Positions 44,384 to 54,258 of a DNA stretch of 60,321 nucleotides are shown here, one piece after another. How positions within the stretch are numbered: position 1 is the first letter of the stretch; each line of letters starts with the position of its first letter. The notes beneath the pieces are model-generated. The model was not told the origin of the DNA, ran no database searches, and worked only from the letters and a program-made list of their open reading frames with translations. Origin of the DNA: Mesotaenium endlicherianum. Lineage: Eukaryota; Streptophyta; Zygnematophyceae; Zygnematales; Mesotaeniaceae. The position numbers and the translations under genes are program-made. The stretch spans positions 1 to 60,321 of the forward strand of contig WELA01011736.1 in assembly GCA_009602735.1 (NCBI GenBank), given 5' to 3'.

Positions 44384-47300
44384 CTATTCGGTAATATCTA
44401 CACTCCTGGCCTTGTGCTTACCCGATATGAATGTGTATACAGCCGGTATCACAAACAAGGTAAGGATCAGCGAGAAAAGGATACCTCCTACCACTACGAT
44501 ACCCAGCGGTATACGGCTGGTGGAAGCGGCGCCCAGGCTCAACGCAATTGGCAGGGCTCCCAATGATGTAGCCAAACTGGTCATGATGATGGGCCTCAAC
44601 CTTTGTGTGGCGGCTTCCACTACCGCCTGCATCTTGGGCAGGCCATTGGCCCTTTTCTGGTTGGCAAATTCTACGATTAAAATACCATTCTTGGTTACCA
44701 GTCCTATCAGCATAATCATACCAATCTCCGAGAAAATATTGAGGGTTTGTTTGAATACGAACAAACTCAACAACGCCCCAGCCAGTGCCAGCGGCACGGT
44801 GATCATGATGGTAAGCGGGTCGAGGAAGCTTTCAAACTGTGCCGATAATACCAGGTAGATCAGTATCAACGCCAGTATGAAGGCAAACACAATATTGGAA
44901 GAACTTTCAGAATAATCACGCGAAGGGCCGCTCAGGGAAGTTTGGAAACTCTGGTCGAGCAATTTGCCGGCAATGGCATTCATTGCGTTGATACCATCTC
45001 CAATGGTCTTGCCTTCGGCCAGTGATGCTGAAATGGTTGCCGCTTTGTACCTGTTGAAGTGATAGAGCGTTGAAGGATTACTGCTTTGTTCCAGGTGTAC
45101 CACCGCATCGAGCGGGATACTCTTTCCTTTGTTGTTTTTTACATAGAGGTTCCTGATATCGTTTGGATTATCGCGATTGCCGCGGTCTACCTGTCCAATT
45201 ACCTGGTATTGGTAGCCATTCATAATAAAGTAGGCCATCCGCCCTCCACTGAATGCCGCCTGTATAGCCGATACCACATCGGCAGTGCTGAGTCCAAGGT
45301 CCTTTATTTTCATACGATCTACCGTCAACTGTACTTCCGGGCGATTGAATTTCAGGTTCACATCTGCATTGGAGAAGGTTTTGTCTTTCCGCACTTCATC
45401 CAGGAATTTAGGTATGATCTCCCGCAACTTGTTAATATCCTGGTTTTGCAGGATGAACTGCACGGGCAACGAACCCCGCGAGCCAAGTCCCACCGAAATG
45501 GTCTGCTCCTGTATAGCAAACACACGCATCTGGTTAAAACGGCTCAGTTTCTTCTGCAGGTCGTTGGCAATATCGTTCTGGCTCCTGGTTCTCAGTTGAG
45601 GGTCTACCAGCCCAATCCTTGGCTGCGTGGTATTTGTACCGCCGAACGACGGAGTACGGGCAAACACAAAATCCCGTTCAGGTACCGAATCATACAGGTA
45701 ATCGGTGAGGTTATCGGCCAGCTTCTGCATGTAGTTGTAGCTGGTACCTTCTGCCGCTACCACGCTGAAACGTACGCTGCTCCTGTCTTCCAGTGGTGCA
45801 ATTTCACTTTGCAATCCTTTCATGATCCACCAGATCATGCATCCGCACACCAGCACAATCACCCATGCTATCCATCTCACGCGCATAAAAGCTTTCAGCA
45901 AGTTTTTATAGCCGTTCTCCATGCCGGTGAAGAAGGGTTCTGTTTTTTTATAGAACCAGCCTTCGTGCGCATTTTTTGTATTCAGGTAAACGTTGAGCAC
46001 CGGCGTGATGGTAAGCGAAACGAAGGCGGAGATCAGTACTGCTGCAGCGAGTGTTACACCGAATTCGCGGAACAGCCTGCCCACGAATCCCTGTAAAAAG
46101 ATCACCGGCAGGAACACTACCGCCAGGGTGATCGATGTAGAGATCACCGCGAAAAAAATCTCACGGCTTCCTTCCAGCGCCGCTTTGCGGATGGGAAGTC
46201 CTTCTTCCAGTTTCCGGAATATGTTTTCCGTTACTACAATACCATCGTCTACCACAAGGCCCGTTGCCAGCACAATACCCAGCAGGGTCAATATGTTGAT
46301 AGAGAACCCGGCAATGTACATGATGAAGAAAGTGGCCACCAATGAAATGGGGATATCTATCAAAGGCCGCAATGCGATCAGCCAGTTGCGGAAGAAGAAG
46401 AAGATCACAAGCACTACCAGTCCGAATGAGATCATCAGCGTTTCCTTCACTTCCGAGAGCGATCTTCTGATGATGGTGGTATTATCGATGAGCACATTGA
46501 ATTCAATGTCCGATCTGTTGGCCGCTTTGATCTGTGCCAGCCTTTTGTCGAACTCATCGGCGATCTCAATATTATTAGCGCCTGGTTGTGGAATGATGGC
46601 CAGGCCTACGGCGTTCACACCGTTGTATTTCCATGCCTGCTCCAGTTGTTCTGGTCCCAGTTCTACCTTGGCCACATCGTTCAGGCGAACGATGCCCGAT
46701 GAATCGGATTTGATGATCAGGTCACGGAATTGTTGTTCGGTGGTGAGGCGCCCCAGTGCCCGGATGATCAGTTCAGTATTGTTGCCATAGATCTTACCGG
46801 GTGGCAATTCAATGTTTTCTGTGTTGAGCGCTGTTCTGATATCGGTAAACGCCACATTGTGTGCGCTCATTTTATCGGGGTTCATCCAGATACGCATGGC
46901 GTATCGCTTCTGGCCAAAAATGTTCACGGAGCTTACATCCTTGATCGTTTGCAGCTGTTGCTGCAATACGTTCTCTGCATAATCGCTGAGCTCGAGCAGG
47001 CTCTTGGTGCGACTCTGCACCGCTAGTATTAAAATGAAGTCGCTGTTGGCATCTGCTTTGGATACTACCGGTGGCGCGTCTATATCCTGTGGCAGGCTTC
47101 GCTGCGCCTGGCCTACCTTATCACGCACATCGCTGGCCGCCGCCTCGAGGTCTATCCCCAGGTTGAACTCCACAGTGATCTGCGAGTTGCCGAGTGCGCT
47201 GGATGAAGTGATGGTACGAATACCCGGAATACCGTTGATCTGCTTTTCCAGGGGTTCTGTGATCTGGCTCTCGATGATATCGGCATTGGCGCCTGTATAG

Positions 47301-47449
47301 TTGGTGCTGATGGTGATAATGGGCGGATCGATGGCCGGGTAATCACGTACTGCGAGAAAGCTATATCCCACCACCCCGAACAGGATAATCAGGAGGTTCA
47401 TTACGGTAGCCAGTACCGGCCGCTTCAACGATAATTCAGAAATATTCAT
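44384..47449 (-). CDS. RND efflux pump, inner-membrane transporter (AcrB/MexF-like)
   Basis: Proton-driven tripartite efflux transporter of 1021 residues with the HAE1 layout: a TM1 start MNISELSLKRPVLATVMNLL, a large periplasmic loop, TM2-6 and a second half repeating the pattern. The proton relay Asp pair is in TM4 (GLVVDDGIVVTEN near residue 405) and the Lys in TM10 (LVTKNGILIVEFANQ near 935). The adaptor gene lies 13 bases upstream on the same strand. No outer-membrane factor is in the window. Confidence 0.95.
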   Translation of the reverse strand: MNISELSLKRPVLATVMNLLIILFGVVGYSFLAVRDYPAIDPPIITISTNYTGANADIIESQITEPLEKQINGIPGIRTITSSSALGNSQITVEFNLGIDLEAAASDVRDKVGQAQRSLPQDIDAPPVVSKADANSDFILILAVQSRTKSLLELSDYAENVLQQQLQTIKDVSSVNIFGQKRYAMRIWMNPDKMSAHNVAFTDIRTALNTENIELPPGKIYGNNTELIIRALGRLTTEQQFRDLIIKSDSSGIVRLNDVAKVELGPEQLEQAWKYNGVNAVGLAIIPQPGANNIEIADEFDKRLAQIKAANRSDIEFNVLIDNTTIIRRSLSEVKETLMISFGLVVLVIFFFFRNWLIALRPLIDIPISLVATFFIMYIAGFSINILTLLGIVLATGLVVDDGIVVTENIFRKLEEGLPIRKAALEGSREIFFAVISTSITLAVVFLPVIFLQGFVGRLFREFGVTLAAAVLISAFVSLTITPVLNVYLNTKNAHEGWFYKKTEPFFTGMENGYKNLLKAFMRVRWIAWVIVLVCGCMIWWIMKGLQSEIAPLEDRSSVRFSVVAAEGTSYNYMQKLADNLTDYLYDSVPERDFVFARTPSFGGTNTTQPRIGLVDPQLRTRSQNDIANDLQKKLSRFNQMRVFAIQEQTISVGLGSRGSLPVQFILQNQDINKLREIIPKFLDEVRKDKTFSNADVNLKFNRPEVQLTVDRMKIKDLGLSTADVVSAIQAAFSGGRMAYFIMNGYQYQVIGQVDRGNRDNPNDIRNLYVKNNKGKSIPLDAVVHLEQSSNPSTLYHFNRYKAATISASLAEGKTIGDGINAMNAIAGKLLDQSFQTSLSGPSRDYSESSSNIVFAFILALILIYLVLSAQFESFLDPLTIMITVPLALAGALLSLFVFKQTLNIFSEIGMIMLIGLVTKNGILIVEFANQKRANGLPKMQAVVEAATQRLRPIIMTSLATSLGALPIALSLGAASTSRIPLGIVVVGGILFSLILTLFVIPAVYTFISGKHKARSVDITE

Positions 47450-47462
47450 AGGGCTATCGCGC

Positions 47463-48521
47463 TTAATTCTTGAGCAGTTCCAGTGTTTTTACGCTGCGCA
47501 CTTTCAGGGGCGATTGGGGTCTTGCAAACAATACGCCGGTTACTACAATCGTATCGCCTTGTTTCACCCCATTGGTGATCTCTACAAAATCTGCCTGCGT
47601 AACACCTGTCTCAACCGTTATGAAATTGGCCTTGCCGCTTTTCACCTGTATCAGTTGTTTTCTGCGGTCGTCCTGTATGATGGCGTTGGCAGGTACCATG
47701 ATGGCTTTGGTATCGGTGCCCGATTGAACAACGACTTTTACAAATGCGCCGGGATTTACCTTGCCTCCATCGAGTAAGGCCCTTACTTTCAGATTGCGGG
47801 TATTCTGATCAACCTGCGGCTCGGTAGCAATGATGCGGGCCTTGGTTTTGGTCTGGCGGGTGGCATCTACTGTTACATCTACCGTATTTCCTTTTTGTAT
47901 CAGCCTGCTGTATTCTTCGGGAAGGGTGAAATCGATCCTGATCTTATCGAGCTGTTGCATGGTGGCTACCGTGATGGCCGGACTCAGATAGGCGCCGAGG
48001 CTCACCTGGCGTAATCCGATCATCCCGTCGAAGGGAGCTTTGATTACTGTTTTATCTATGAGTGACTGGGTGTATACCAGGTCGGCCTTGTATCCGTTGA
48101 CGGTGCTCAGCGCTGCATCATAATCCGACAGGTTCACGCCATTCACTTTCAGCAGCTTGGCCAGCCGCTCTTCATTTTTCTGCGCGAGGTCGAGCAGCAC
48201 TTTGGTCTTGTTCAGCTGTGCCTGCAGATCGGCATCATTGATACGGGCAATGACCGTTCCTTTTTTTACCAGGTTTCCTTCCGGCACATAGAGGTAAACA
48301 AGCCGGCCGCTGGTTTCGGGGCGGAGTTCTACGTATTCGTTGGCTACCACGGTACCGTTTGCCTCTACCTGGCTGGAAATGGTTTGCGATTGCGCTACCA
48401 TCACATCAACGATGGTTTCGGAAGGGCCTTTTTTCTGTTTATCTGCGGGGGGGTCGCCTTTGCTGTTTTTACAGGATACCATGACCAGCAAGACCAATAA
48501 GGAAACAAAATATTTGTTCAA
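47463..48521 (-). CDS. RND efflux pump periplasmic adaptor (membrane fusion) lipoprotein
   Basis: A 352-residue adaptor. The lipobox LLVMVSC near residue 17 gives membrane anchoring. The lipoyl-like domain (GRLVYLYVPEGNLVKKGTVI near 70), a helical hairpin (about 95-150), a second lipoyl half (IKAPFDGMIGLRQVSLGAYL near 160) and a beta-barrel domain follow. No ATG is available; the TTG at 48521 puts the lipobox at the right distance. A minus-strand TATCTTTA (7 of 8 promoter box) lies about 20-30 bases upstream, which argues against longer starts at 48581. Partner of the RND gene that follows. Confidence 0.9.
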   Translation of the reverse strand: MNKYFVSLLVLLVMVSCKNSKGDPPADKQKKGPSETIVDVMVAQSQTISSQVEANGTVVANEYVELRPETSGRLVYLYVPEGNLVKKGTVIARINDADLQAQLNKTKVLLDLAQKNEERLAKLLKVNGVNLSDYDAALSTVNGYKADLVYTQSLIDKTVIKAPFDGMIGLRQVSLGAYLSPAITVATMQQLDKIRIDFTLPEEYSRLIQKGNTVDVTVDATRQTKTKARIIATEPQVDQNTRNLKVRALLDGGKVNPGAFVKVVVQSGTDTKAIMVPANAIIQDDRRKQLIQVKSGKANFITVETGVTQADFVEITNGVKQGDTIVVTGVLFARPQSPLKVRSVKTLELLKN

Positions 48522-48605
48522 GGGGCTTAAAAATTTAAAGCCGCTAAAGATAAAATTATTTTGATGGCTACCGCAGAACAATATATAAATGGTTGAACGG
48601 GCGAA

Positions 48606-49394
48606 TTATTCCTCCCTACGCCACAATGTGCCCTTCCATCCTTTTCGCGGAAGGGCTTTATATTGCTCAAAACATTGCTGAATATAATAGCCCAGTTCGA
48701 GGTCGTTGAGGGCCGTCACTACTTCGTATTCGGGCCGGTACCGTTTCATGAAGCTGTCAAGCTCGGGCGATTGCAGTTGGGTAACCTTGTGTACAAACTG
48801 CTTACTGAAACGATGGTCAATGTATTTATCGCGCTCCTGTTGCAACAAACGTTCTTGCAGGGTTAATATGCTTCGGTTGTGTTTGGTACGGAACATATTG
48901 ATGATGGCATCGAGGTCAAAGCCTACCGTAAGGCCACCAGGGTTATAACCGTAGTCTTTGCTCAGGCTGATGGTGGGCTTTTTGAAATCGAAGATCTTGG
49001 CGTAATCGCGCCTGTTCATCATAGAATCGTACTTATAGTAGCTATTCCGCACCCTCACTTCGGGCAGTTCGGTCACTCTTATATGGATCATAATATTGAA
49101 ATTATCCATATTGCTGATGGTGTCTACCGCGTATTTCATGGTGGATTTGCCAATCAGGGAAAACCAGATGGAATCGTGTTGCAAAACAGTGATGAGGTAC
49201 CTGCCGGAAGAGTCGGTGAGTGCCGACCTGCCCGAATTACTCATAACGGCCACAGCCTCGATGGGCCGCCGGGCGCTGATATCGTATACTGTTCCCTTTA
49301 CCGTAACGAACTGTGCTGCCGCTCGCTGCGACAGTACAAAGCAAAGGGTCAGTAATACGAACAGAACGGGTAGCCTTTTGATCAAATCCTTCAA
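48606..49394 (-). CDS. Secreted protein with carboxypeptidase-regulatory-like domain
   Basis: A 262-residue protein. A basic N-terminus and hydrophobic stretch (LPVLFVLLTLCFVLSQ) end in RAAAQ as a signal peptide. The beta-sandwich domain follows (VKGTVYDISARRPIEAVAVM, then SSGRYLITV and RVTELPEVRVRN), like the N-terminal plug-adjacent domain of TonB-dependent receptors. The C-terminal 150 residues are charged and helical with no recognised motif. No barrel is attached. The start is uncertain because only TTG codons are available; the TTG at 49394 is chosen to place the signal peptide first. Confidence 0.75.
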   Translation of the reverse strand: MKDLIKRLPVLFVLLTLCFVLSQRAAAQFVTVKGTVYDISARRPIEAVAVMSNSGRSALTDSSGRYLITVLQHDSIWFSLIGKSTMKYAVDTISNMDNFNIMIHIRVTELPEVRVRNSYYKYDSMMNRRDYAKIFDFKKPTISLSKDYGYNPGGLTVGFDLDAIINMFRTKHNRSILTLQERLLQQERDKYIDHRFSKQFVHKVTQLQSPELDSFMKRYRPEYEVVTALNDLELGYYIQQCFEQYKALPRKGWKGTLWRREE

Positions 49395-49522
49395 TTGAGC
49401 TGTAATATTATAACAGCCCCGGCAGACTTCCGCAGAATTAACTACTCTTTTACAGGGTATGCGCCCTTGCAATTATGCAACACGTACCGTAAATTAACAT
49501 TCATTATCTAAAACCTCAAACA

Positions 49523-50020
49523 ATGCAAGGCCGAAATGCGCTCTTTCAATTCTTCCTGTGGTGGGCGGTTCTGGGATTCAGCATTTGGGTAGGGGGTACT
49601 TTATTCAGCATGGCTGTGGTGGTACCCATGTGGAGTGAATCGCTTCCAAAATCAGCAGTGGATTTTTTTGGAAACACCAGTTTCAACAAACATATTTTTA
49701 ACTTTTTTGGTCCGCCATGGATGGCTGCCAGATCCCTGCCGTTACTGGTGGCGCTGGCGTTGGGCTGGAGCAGTCCATTGCACCGGCGCTATTTGCTCGT
49801 CCCCACCATCGTTCTGATTATAGCGATTATTTTCACCCTTGTGTATGTCTATCCCATCAATGATGTATTGTTTGCCCAGGCAGGTGGCGGCAGGCCGGGA
49901 GAAGAAATTCAATCCATGGCACACCGGTGGATCATTGCCGACCGCGCCCGGTTTGCATTCATGCTGATCGGCTATTATTTTCTGCTGAAGGCTTTTCGTT
50001 TACCCAATCCTTCCGCTTAA
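49523..50020 (+). CDS. DUF1772-like membrane protein
   Basis: A 165-residue protein with four predicted spans (about 8-30, 68-85, 90-112 and 137-157). The pattern WVGGTLFSMAVVVPMWSESL near residue 22-41 is typical of DUF1772 and related anthrone-oxygenase-like proteins. Function is unknown. Its stop codon overlaps the stop of the convergent esterase gene at TTAA (50017-50020). Confidence 0.72.
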   Translation: MQGRNALFQFFLWWAVLGFSIWVGGTLFSMAVVVPMWSESLPKSAVDFFGNTSFNKHIFNFFGPPWMAARSLPLLVALALGWSSPLHRRYLLVPTIVLIIAIIFTLVYVYPINDVLFAQAGGGRPGEEIQSMAHRWIIADRARFAFMLIGYYFLLKAFRLPNPSA

Positions 50021-50748
50021 AATTTCACATCAATGATATAAGGGAGCATAGCACGCCAGGTGGGCCAGTCGTGATTGATCTCTACGCCCCATACATCGAG
50101 GTCGTAGTTGATTCCTTTGTTGTACAGGATACCTGCAAAGCTGCGCGATGCATTGGGGTCTTCATAGGCACCGCTGCCTGTATAAATATGTATGTGGTGG
50201 CTGGCTCTGATCTTATCTAAATACCAGGGGTCGGCAAGATTAGGCAGGTAATGCTGGGGACTGTTATAATACACCTGGTCGTCCCAGAAACCCTTGGTGT
50301 ATTCAGTGAGGTCATATACGCCGCTCATGCTGATGGCGCCATTGAGGATATCGGGTCTCTTTAAAAAAAGGTTCATGGCATGCAGTGCGCCAAAAGAGGC
50401 GCCGCAGGTATAGATCATTGTTTCATTGCTGGTATGCGTGCGGATATAGGGAATCACTTCGTTGAAAACATATTCGTTGAACTGGTTGTGCCGGATGGCT
50501 TTGTGTTCCGGCAGCATTTCATTGTTCATCCAGCTTTCACGATTCATGCTGTCGATACTGAACACGTGTATCTTACCGCCGTTGATATAGGGAGCCAATG
50601 ATTCTATCAATTGAAACCGTTCGTATTCGAGGTAATCTGCGGCGGCGGTAGGGATCAACAGCAGAGCAAATCCATAATGCCCGTAAGATGCCAGGGGCAT
50701 ATCTTTTCCCAGGGCGGGACTATACCAGGCAGTGATCTCTCTTTTCAT
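50017..50748 (-). CDS. Esterase family protein (alpha/beta hydrolase)
   Basis: A 243-residue cytoplasmic protein of the putative-esterase (Fes/esterase D-like) group: nucleophile elbow YTCGASFGALHAMN near residue 111-124, AISMSGVYDLTEYTKGFWDD near 137 and a C-terminal His in EINHDWPTW near 229. The substrate is unknown. The ATG at 50748 is preceded at 6 bases by an exact -7 box lying across the end of parA, so it can be transcribed independently as a leaderless message. Confidence 0.82.
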   Translation of the reverse strand: MKREITAWYSPALGKDMPLASYGHYGFALLLIPTAAADYLEYERFQLIESLAPYINGGKIHVFSIDSMNRESWMNNEMLPEHKAIRHNQFNEYVFNEVIPYIRTHTSNETMIYTCGASFGALHAMNLFLKRPDILNGAISMSGVYDLTEYTKGFWDDQVYYNSPQHYLPNLADPWYLDKIRASHHIHIYTGSGAYEDPNASRSFAGILYNKGINYDLDVWGVEINHDWPTWRAMLPYIIDVKF

Positions 50749-50754
50749 AACGCA

Positions 50755-50762
50755 CAAAATTA
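50755..50762 (-). promoter_or_regulatory. -7 promoter box directly before the esterase gene
   Basis: Minus-strand TAATTTTG, 8 of 8 to TAnnTTTG, six bases before the ATG at 50748 and overlapping the parA stop codon. Confidence 0.45.
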
Positions 50763-51503
50763 TTCAATACAGGTTTTCCGGATCTCTTTCCAGAGATCGC
50801 GGTAGCATTGCGCGGCATAGCTGCTGGCAGCATAGGTTTCCAGCGGGGCTTCGTGTACGCCCATCTTCTCTACATCACTGAGATAGGGTATATAACTTTT
50901 CAGGAAATATTTGTCTTTATAAAAATCATGCATCACTTCGTGGTGCAGGTTCTTGCGATGATCTACCATGCTGAAGAAGCATTTCAGTTTAGAGCGGTCG
51001 AAATCGTTCTCTTTGAAATAGCCATCTACCGTTTCATAAGAACGGATAGACAAAGTAGTAGGGATATTGGGCATCAGCACCCAGTCTGCCGCCACGAAAA
51101 CCGCATCGTGCAATACAGAAATGCCGGGCGGACAATCCAATATCACAACAGCGTATTCTTTCTTCAAAGCTGCCAGCATGGAAGCGAGCTTTCGTTTCGA
51201 TTGTTTCATTTCATTCAACAGAATATCTGCCTGCCTTGAAGAAATATCTGCCGGAATGATGCTGAGGTTTTCATACGGCGATGGCAGGATGGCTTCTGTG
51301 AGTTCCATTTCATCGTTCAGCAATTTACGGGCTTCATTTTTTACCGGGGCTTTGGCGCCGAGGTAAAATGAAGAAGACCCCTGCGGGTCTAAATCCCATA
51401 CCAATGTTTTATATCCTTCCCTGGCAGCTAAATAAGCCAGGTTAATTGAGGCGGCCGTCTTACCAACACCACCTTTCAGATTGTAGAGTGCTAATGTGAC
51501 CAT
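50760..51503 (-). CDS. ParA family ATPase (orphan)
   Basis: A 247-residue MinD/ParA-type ATPase: deviant Walker A LYNLKGGVGKTAASINLAYL at residue 6-25, switch LVWDLDPQGSSSFYLG near 36 and Walker B VILDCPPGISVLHDAV near 118. These proteins position DNA or protein complexes by patterned ATP cycling. No parB or centromere-like repeats are adjacent, so it is an orphan whose cargo is unknown. It is followed by the esterase gene on the same strand. Confidence 0.9.
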   Translation of the reverse strand: MVTLALYNLKGGVGKTAASINLAYLAAREGYKTLVWDLDPQGSSSFYLGAKAPVKNEARKLLNDEMELTEAILPSPYENLSIIPADISSRQADILLNEMKQSKRKLASMLAALKKEYAVVILDCPPGISVLHDAVFVAADWVLMPNIPTTLSIRSYETVDGYFKENDFDRSKLKCFFSMVDHRKNLHHEVMHDFYKDKYFLKSYIPYLSDVEKMGVHEAPLETYAASSYAAQCYRDLWKEIRKTCIE

Positions 51504-51540
51504 ACTCTAATATACAAGTTTTTTGTAAACAGAAAATGAT

Positions 51541-52797
51541 TCAAGCCAGTACACCCAATAAAAGGCAACCCATTACTATATAAGGTGCCGGTATACGGTT
51601 GCGCGAAAGGATGAAAAAAGTAACCGCGATGATGGCAATATCCCATATTGCTACTGCCTGTCCCTGCCATAATTGGGTAAGAAAAGTATCTTTCATCAGG
51701 TAACAGGTAGCGCCCGCCATGATGCCCACCACTGAAGCGTTGATACCTTCGAGCGAACGGAAGATGACCGCATAGCGTTTGAGGTTATGCCATACGGGGA
51801 AAAAGAACAATACCAATAAGATGCTGGGCAGAAAAATGGCAATCGTTCCAATGAAGCAACCTAATAACTGGAAGCCCTGCCCCTTGCCCCGCAGCAACAT
51901 ACCACCCGTATATGCGTTGATGGAAAACACAGGGCCAGGTATAGCCCTTACCATTCCCGAACCAGTGAGGAATTCTTCCTTGGTCATTTTAAGTACATCG
52001 GGCCTTTTTTCACGTATATGCCTGGTAGTGGGGCGTGTTACGTACTGCTCATACATATAAGTCATCAGCACATCGCCGCCTCCGAATACGAAGCTGCCGG
52101 TACGGAAGGAGTTTTCAAAAAGGTTGAACTCTTTGCGCGTTTTCCAGTTTTGTGTGGCGGCTGTTTCAGAGAAATAACCGGCGATACCGAAGATGGCAAA
52201 GAAGATGAGCAGGTTGCCCCAGTTCACTTTCTTGGGTGGGATGCCTTTTTGCGGGATGCGTTTGTCGCTGAAATTGGTGGCGATACCCGCTGCTATGATC
52301 AATGCAGGGAATATCCAGGGTGTTTTGAACCCTACAAACGTAGCTACCGTGGCCACTACCATGATCACGCGTGTAATGGTATTGTGTATGGCTATGCCAA
52401 AGATGCGGAAAGTAGAATAGGCAATAAAGCCGATGGCCATGGGTTGGATGAACTGGAAAATATCTTTCCGGGTGTGTTCCATTGAAAAATATTCCAGTAA
52501 AAAAGAAAGCCCGCTCATAATGGTGCAGGCGGGTAATATCCATATCATTAAAGTAAGGATGGCCAGCGGAATGCCTCCTCTTTTATAACCTATCAGTGTG
52601 AGTGTTTGGGTAGACGAAGCGCCGGGCAGCAGCTGGCAGAAACCATTGTATTCCATCAGCTCTTCCGCGGTAATATCGCGCCGCTGCTGTACAAATGTTT
52701 TCATCATCATGCCCAAGTGGCCTTGCGGACCGCCGAAAGCAGTGATGCTGTGCCATAATACAGCCCGTAAAAAAGATATGTGTCGAACCAGTATCAA
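51541..52797 (-). CDS. Chromate transporter (CHR family)
   Basis: A 418-residue membrane protein of the long-chain CHR type, with two homologous halves. The first-half motif [17 protein letters not shown] is near residue 20-36, then [20 protein letters not shown] near 50. The second half contains [17 protein letters not shown] near 235 and [19 protein letters not shown] near 280. It exports chromate by anion exchange in studied members; actual substrates in this phylum are untested. It is one base away from the oxygenase gene upstream. Confidence 0.9.
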   Translation of the reverse strand: MILVRHISFLRAVLWHSITAFGGPQGHLGMMMKTFVQQRRDITAEELMEYNGFCQLLPGASSTQTLTLIGYKRGGIPLAILTLMIWILPACTIMSGLSFLLEYFSMEHTRKDIFQFIQPMAIGFIAYSTFRIFGIAIHNTITRVIMVVATVATFVGFKTPWIFPALIIAAGIATNFSDKRIPQKGIPPKKVNWGNLLIFFAIFGIAGYFSETAATQNWKTRKEFNLFENSFRTGSFVFGGGDVLMTYMYEQYVTRPTTRHIREKRPDVLKMTKEEFLTGSGMVRAIPGPVFSINAYTGGMLLRGKGQGFQLLGCFIGTIAIFLPSILLVLFFFPVWHNLKRYAVIFRSLEGINASVVGIMAGATCYLMKDTFLTQLWQGQAVAIWDIAIIAVTFFILSRNRIPAPYIVMGCLLLGVLA

Positions 52798-52798
52798 G

Positions 52799-53743
52799 CT
52801 ATTTTTTAAGTCCTATCTCGCGTAAACGTTCGTCCAGGTATTCACCGGCAGTAGCATCGGGGTAAGCTTTGGGATGTGATGCATCGATACAGCTCTCCAA
52901 ACAGGCAAGGCTCATTTCGCTGCGCGGATGCAGGAAGAACGGCATAGAGAAGCGGCTGGTATGCCACAGGTTGCGGGGTGGGTTCACCACACGGTGTGTG
53001 GTACTGCGCAACTTGTTATTGGTTAAGCGTTGCAGCATATCACCCACATTCACCACAATTTGCTCGGGTAAGGATGTTACGTTCACCCATTCGCCTTGCT
53101 TGGTGAGTATTTGCAAACCATCGGCCGAAGCGCCTACCAGTAAAGTAATGAGGTTGATGTCTTCGTGTTGCTCGGCACGAATGGCGCTTTTGGGTTCGTT
53201 GGTAATGGGCGGATAGTGTATGCAGCGCAGGATGGAATTACCATTCTTGATGTGTGCATCGAAATAATGTTCATCGAGCCCCAGGTAAAGGGCGATGGCC
53301 CGTAACAGCGCCTTGCCGCTTTTTTCAAAATTGCGGTAGGCTTCGAACAGGGTTTTATTGAAAGGGGTAATTTCTTTTACCGATACGTTATCGGGGTATT
53401 CAGCTTTGATGGGGTCGTTGTCTTCCACGGTTTGTCCGTATTGGAAGAATTCTTTCAGATCGGGAGCCTCACTGCCTTTGGCATGTTCACGGCCGAAACT
53501 GGTATAGCCCCGCTGGCCGGCCAGCCCGGGAATTTCGTAAGTCAGCTTTTTCTCGAGAGGCAGCGCAAAGAATTGTTGAACGTGTTCGTATTGGTCGGCG
53601 ATCAATGCATCGGGTATGCCATGATTTTTCACTGCAACGAAGCCTACTTCTTCGTAAGCTTTTCCCAGTTCCTGTACAAAGGCCGCCTTTTGTTGGGCGT
53701 TGCCGCTCAGGAAATCGGCAAGGTCTACCACCGGAATAGCCAT
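52799..53743 (-). CDS. 2-oxoglutarate/Fe(II) oxygenase, isopenicillin N synthase family
   Basis: A 314-residue non-haem iron oxygenase. The N-terminal DIOX_N domain is [14 protein letters not shown] ... [12 protein letters not shown]. The double-stranded beta helix has iron ligands in [13 protein letters not shown] near residue 190 (HxD) and [12 protein letters not shown] near 246 (His), plus the 2OG-binding RxS in [11 protein letters not shown] near 262. The substrate cannot be told. It ends one base before the chromate transporter start, so they share a transcript. Confidence 0.9.
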   Translation of the reverse strand: MAIPVVDLADFLSGNAQQKAAFVQELGKAYEEVGFVAVKNHGIPDALIADQYEHVQQFFALPLEKKLTYEIPGLAGQRGYTSFGREHAKGSEAPDLKEFFQYGQTVEDNDPIKAEYPDNVSVKEITPFNKTLFEAYRNFEKSGKALLRAIALYLGLDEHYFDAHIKNGNSILRCIHYPPITNEPKSAIRAEQHEDINLITLLVGASADGLQILTKQGEWVNVTSLPEQIVVNVGDMLQRLTNNKLRSTTHRVVNPPRNLWHTSRFSMPFFLHPRSEMSLACLESCIDASHPKAYPDATAGEYLDERLREIGLKK

Positions 53744-53789
53744 GGATTTGGTTTTAAGAATCAGGAATGCGGTTTAGCCTGGAAAAATA

Positions 53790-53797
53790 CAAAACTA
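53790..53797 (-). promoter_or_regulatory. -7 promoter box for the oxygenase-chrA operon
   Basis: Minus-strand TAGTTTTG, 8 of 8 to TAnnTTTG, 46 bases upstream of the ATG at 53743. Confidence 0.45.
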
Positions 53798-53832
53798 ACG
53801 CAAATTAGTACCTGATGTAGATAACTGAGGGG

Positions 53833-54108
53833 TTATTGTTTTTCGAAACGGATCGATTTGATGAATACATCTTCTGCAAAGGCGTTGATGATGTAACGGC
53901 CGGTTCCCAGGTCGCTCATATTCAGTACCAGTTGCTGGATACCTTCGGTGATACTGGTAACCATGGTTTTGGCCATGCGCCCTTCCACATCCAGCACTTT
54001 CAGTACCAGCCGTGCGTTTTTATCCGACTGCACGGTGAGGTAGCTGCTATGCTCTACCAAAATGGGTTGTAGACTCTGGATGTACATATTAATGAATGGT
54101 TTTACCAT
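53833..54108 (-). CDS. Free-standing protein resembling a type IX sorting domain
   Basis: A 91-residue protein whose whole length resembles the type A C-terminal sorting domain of type IX secretion cargo: a repeated beta pattern, LVLKVLDVEGRMAKTMVTSI near residue 34, LNMSDLGTGRYIINAF near 63 and the closing FIKSIRFEKQ. It has no signal peptide and no cargo domain, so it is not an ordinary secreted substrate. It may be a cytoplasmic beta-sandwich protein of the same fold, or a remnant. The assignment is by pattern only. Confidence 0.6.
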   Translation of the reverse strand: MVKPFINMYIQSLQPILVEHSSYLTVQSDKNARLVLKVLDVEGRMAKTMVTSITEGIQQLVLNMSDLGTGRYIINAFAEDVFIKSIRFEKQ

Positions 54109-54202
54109 AATAATAGTATAAACCGGGAAGGGGGGTAATTAATATGACAGTGCTATATTCCCCTTCGCTGCATATACGTTCAATTATAATGCCACAAATG
54201 AT

Positions 54203-54210
54203 TAAATTTG
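54203..54210 (+). promoter_or_regulatory. -7 promoter box for the KAS III gene
   Basis: TAAATTTG, 8 of 8 to TAnnTTTG, 48 bases upstream of the ATG at 54259. A TTG inside the box (54208) is thereby unlikely as a start codon. Confidence 0.5.
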
Positions 54211-54258
54211 AGCGCCGGGCCGGTTGAGTTTCCTGCCTCATACGCTAATCATAATGCC

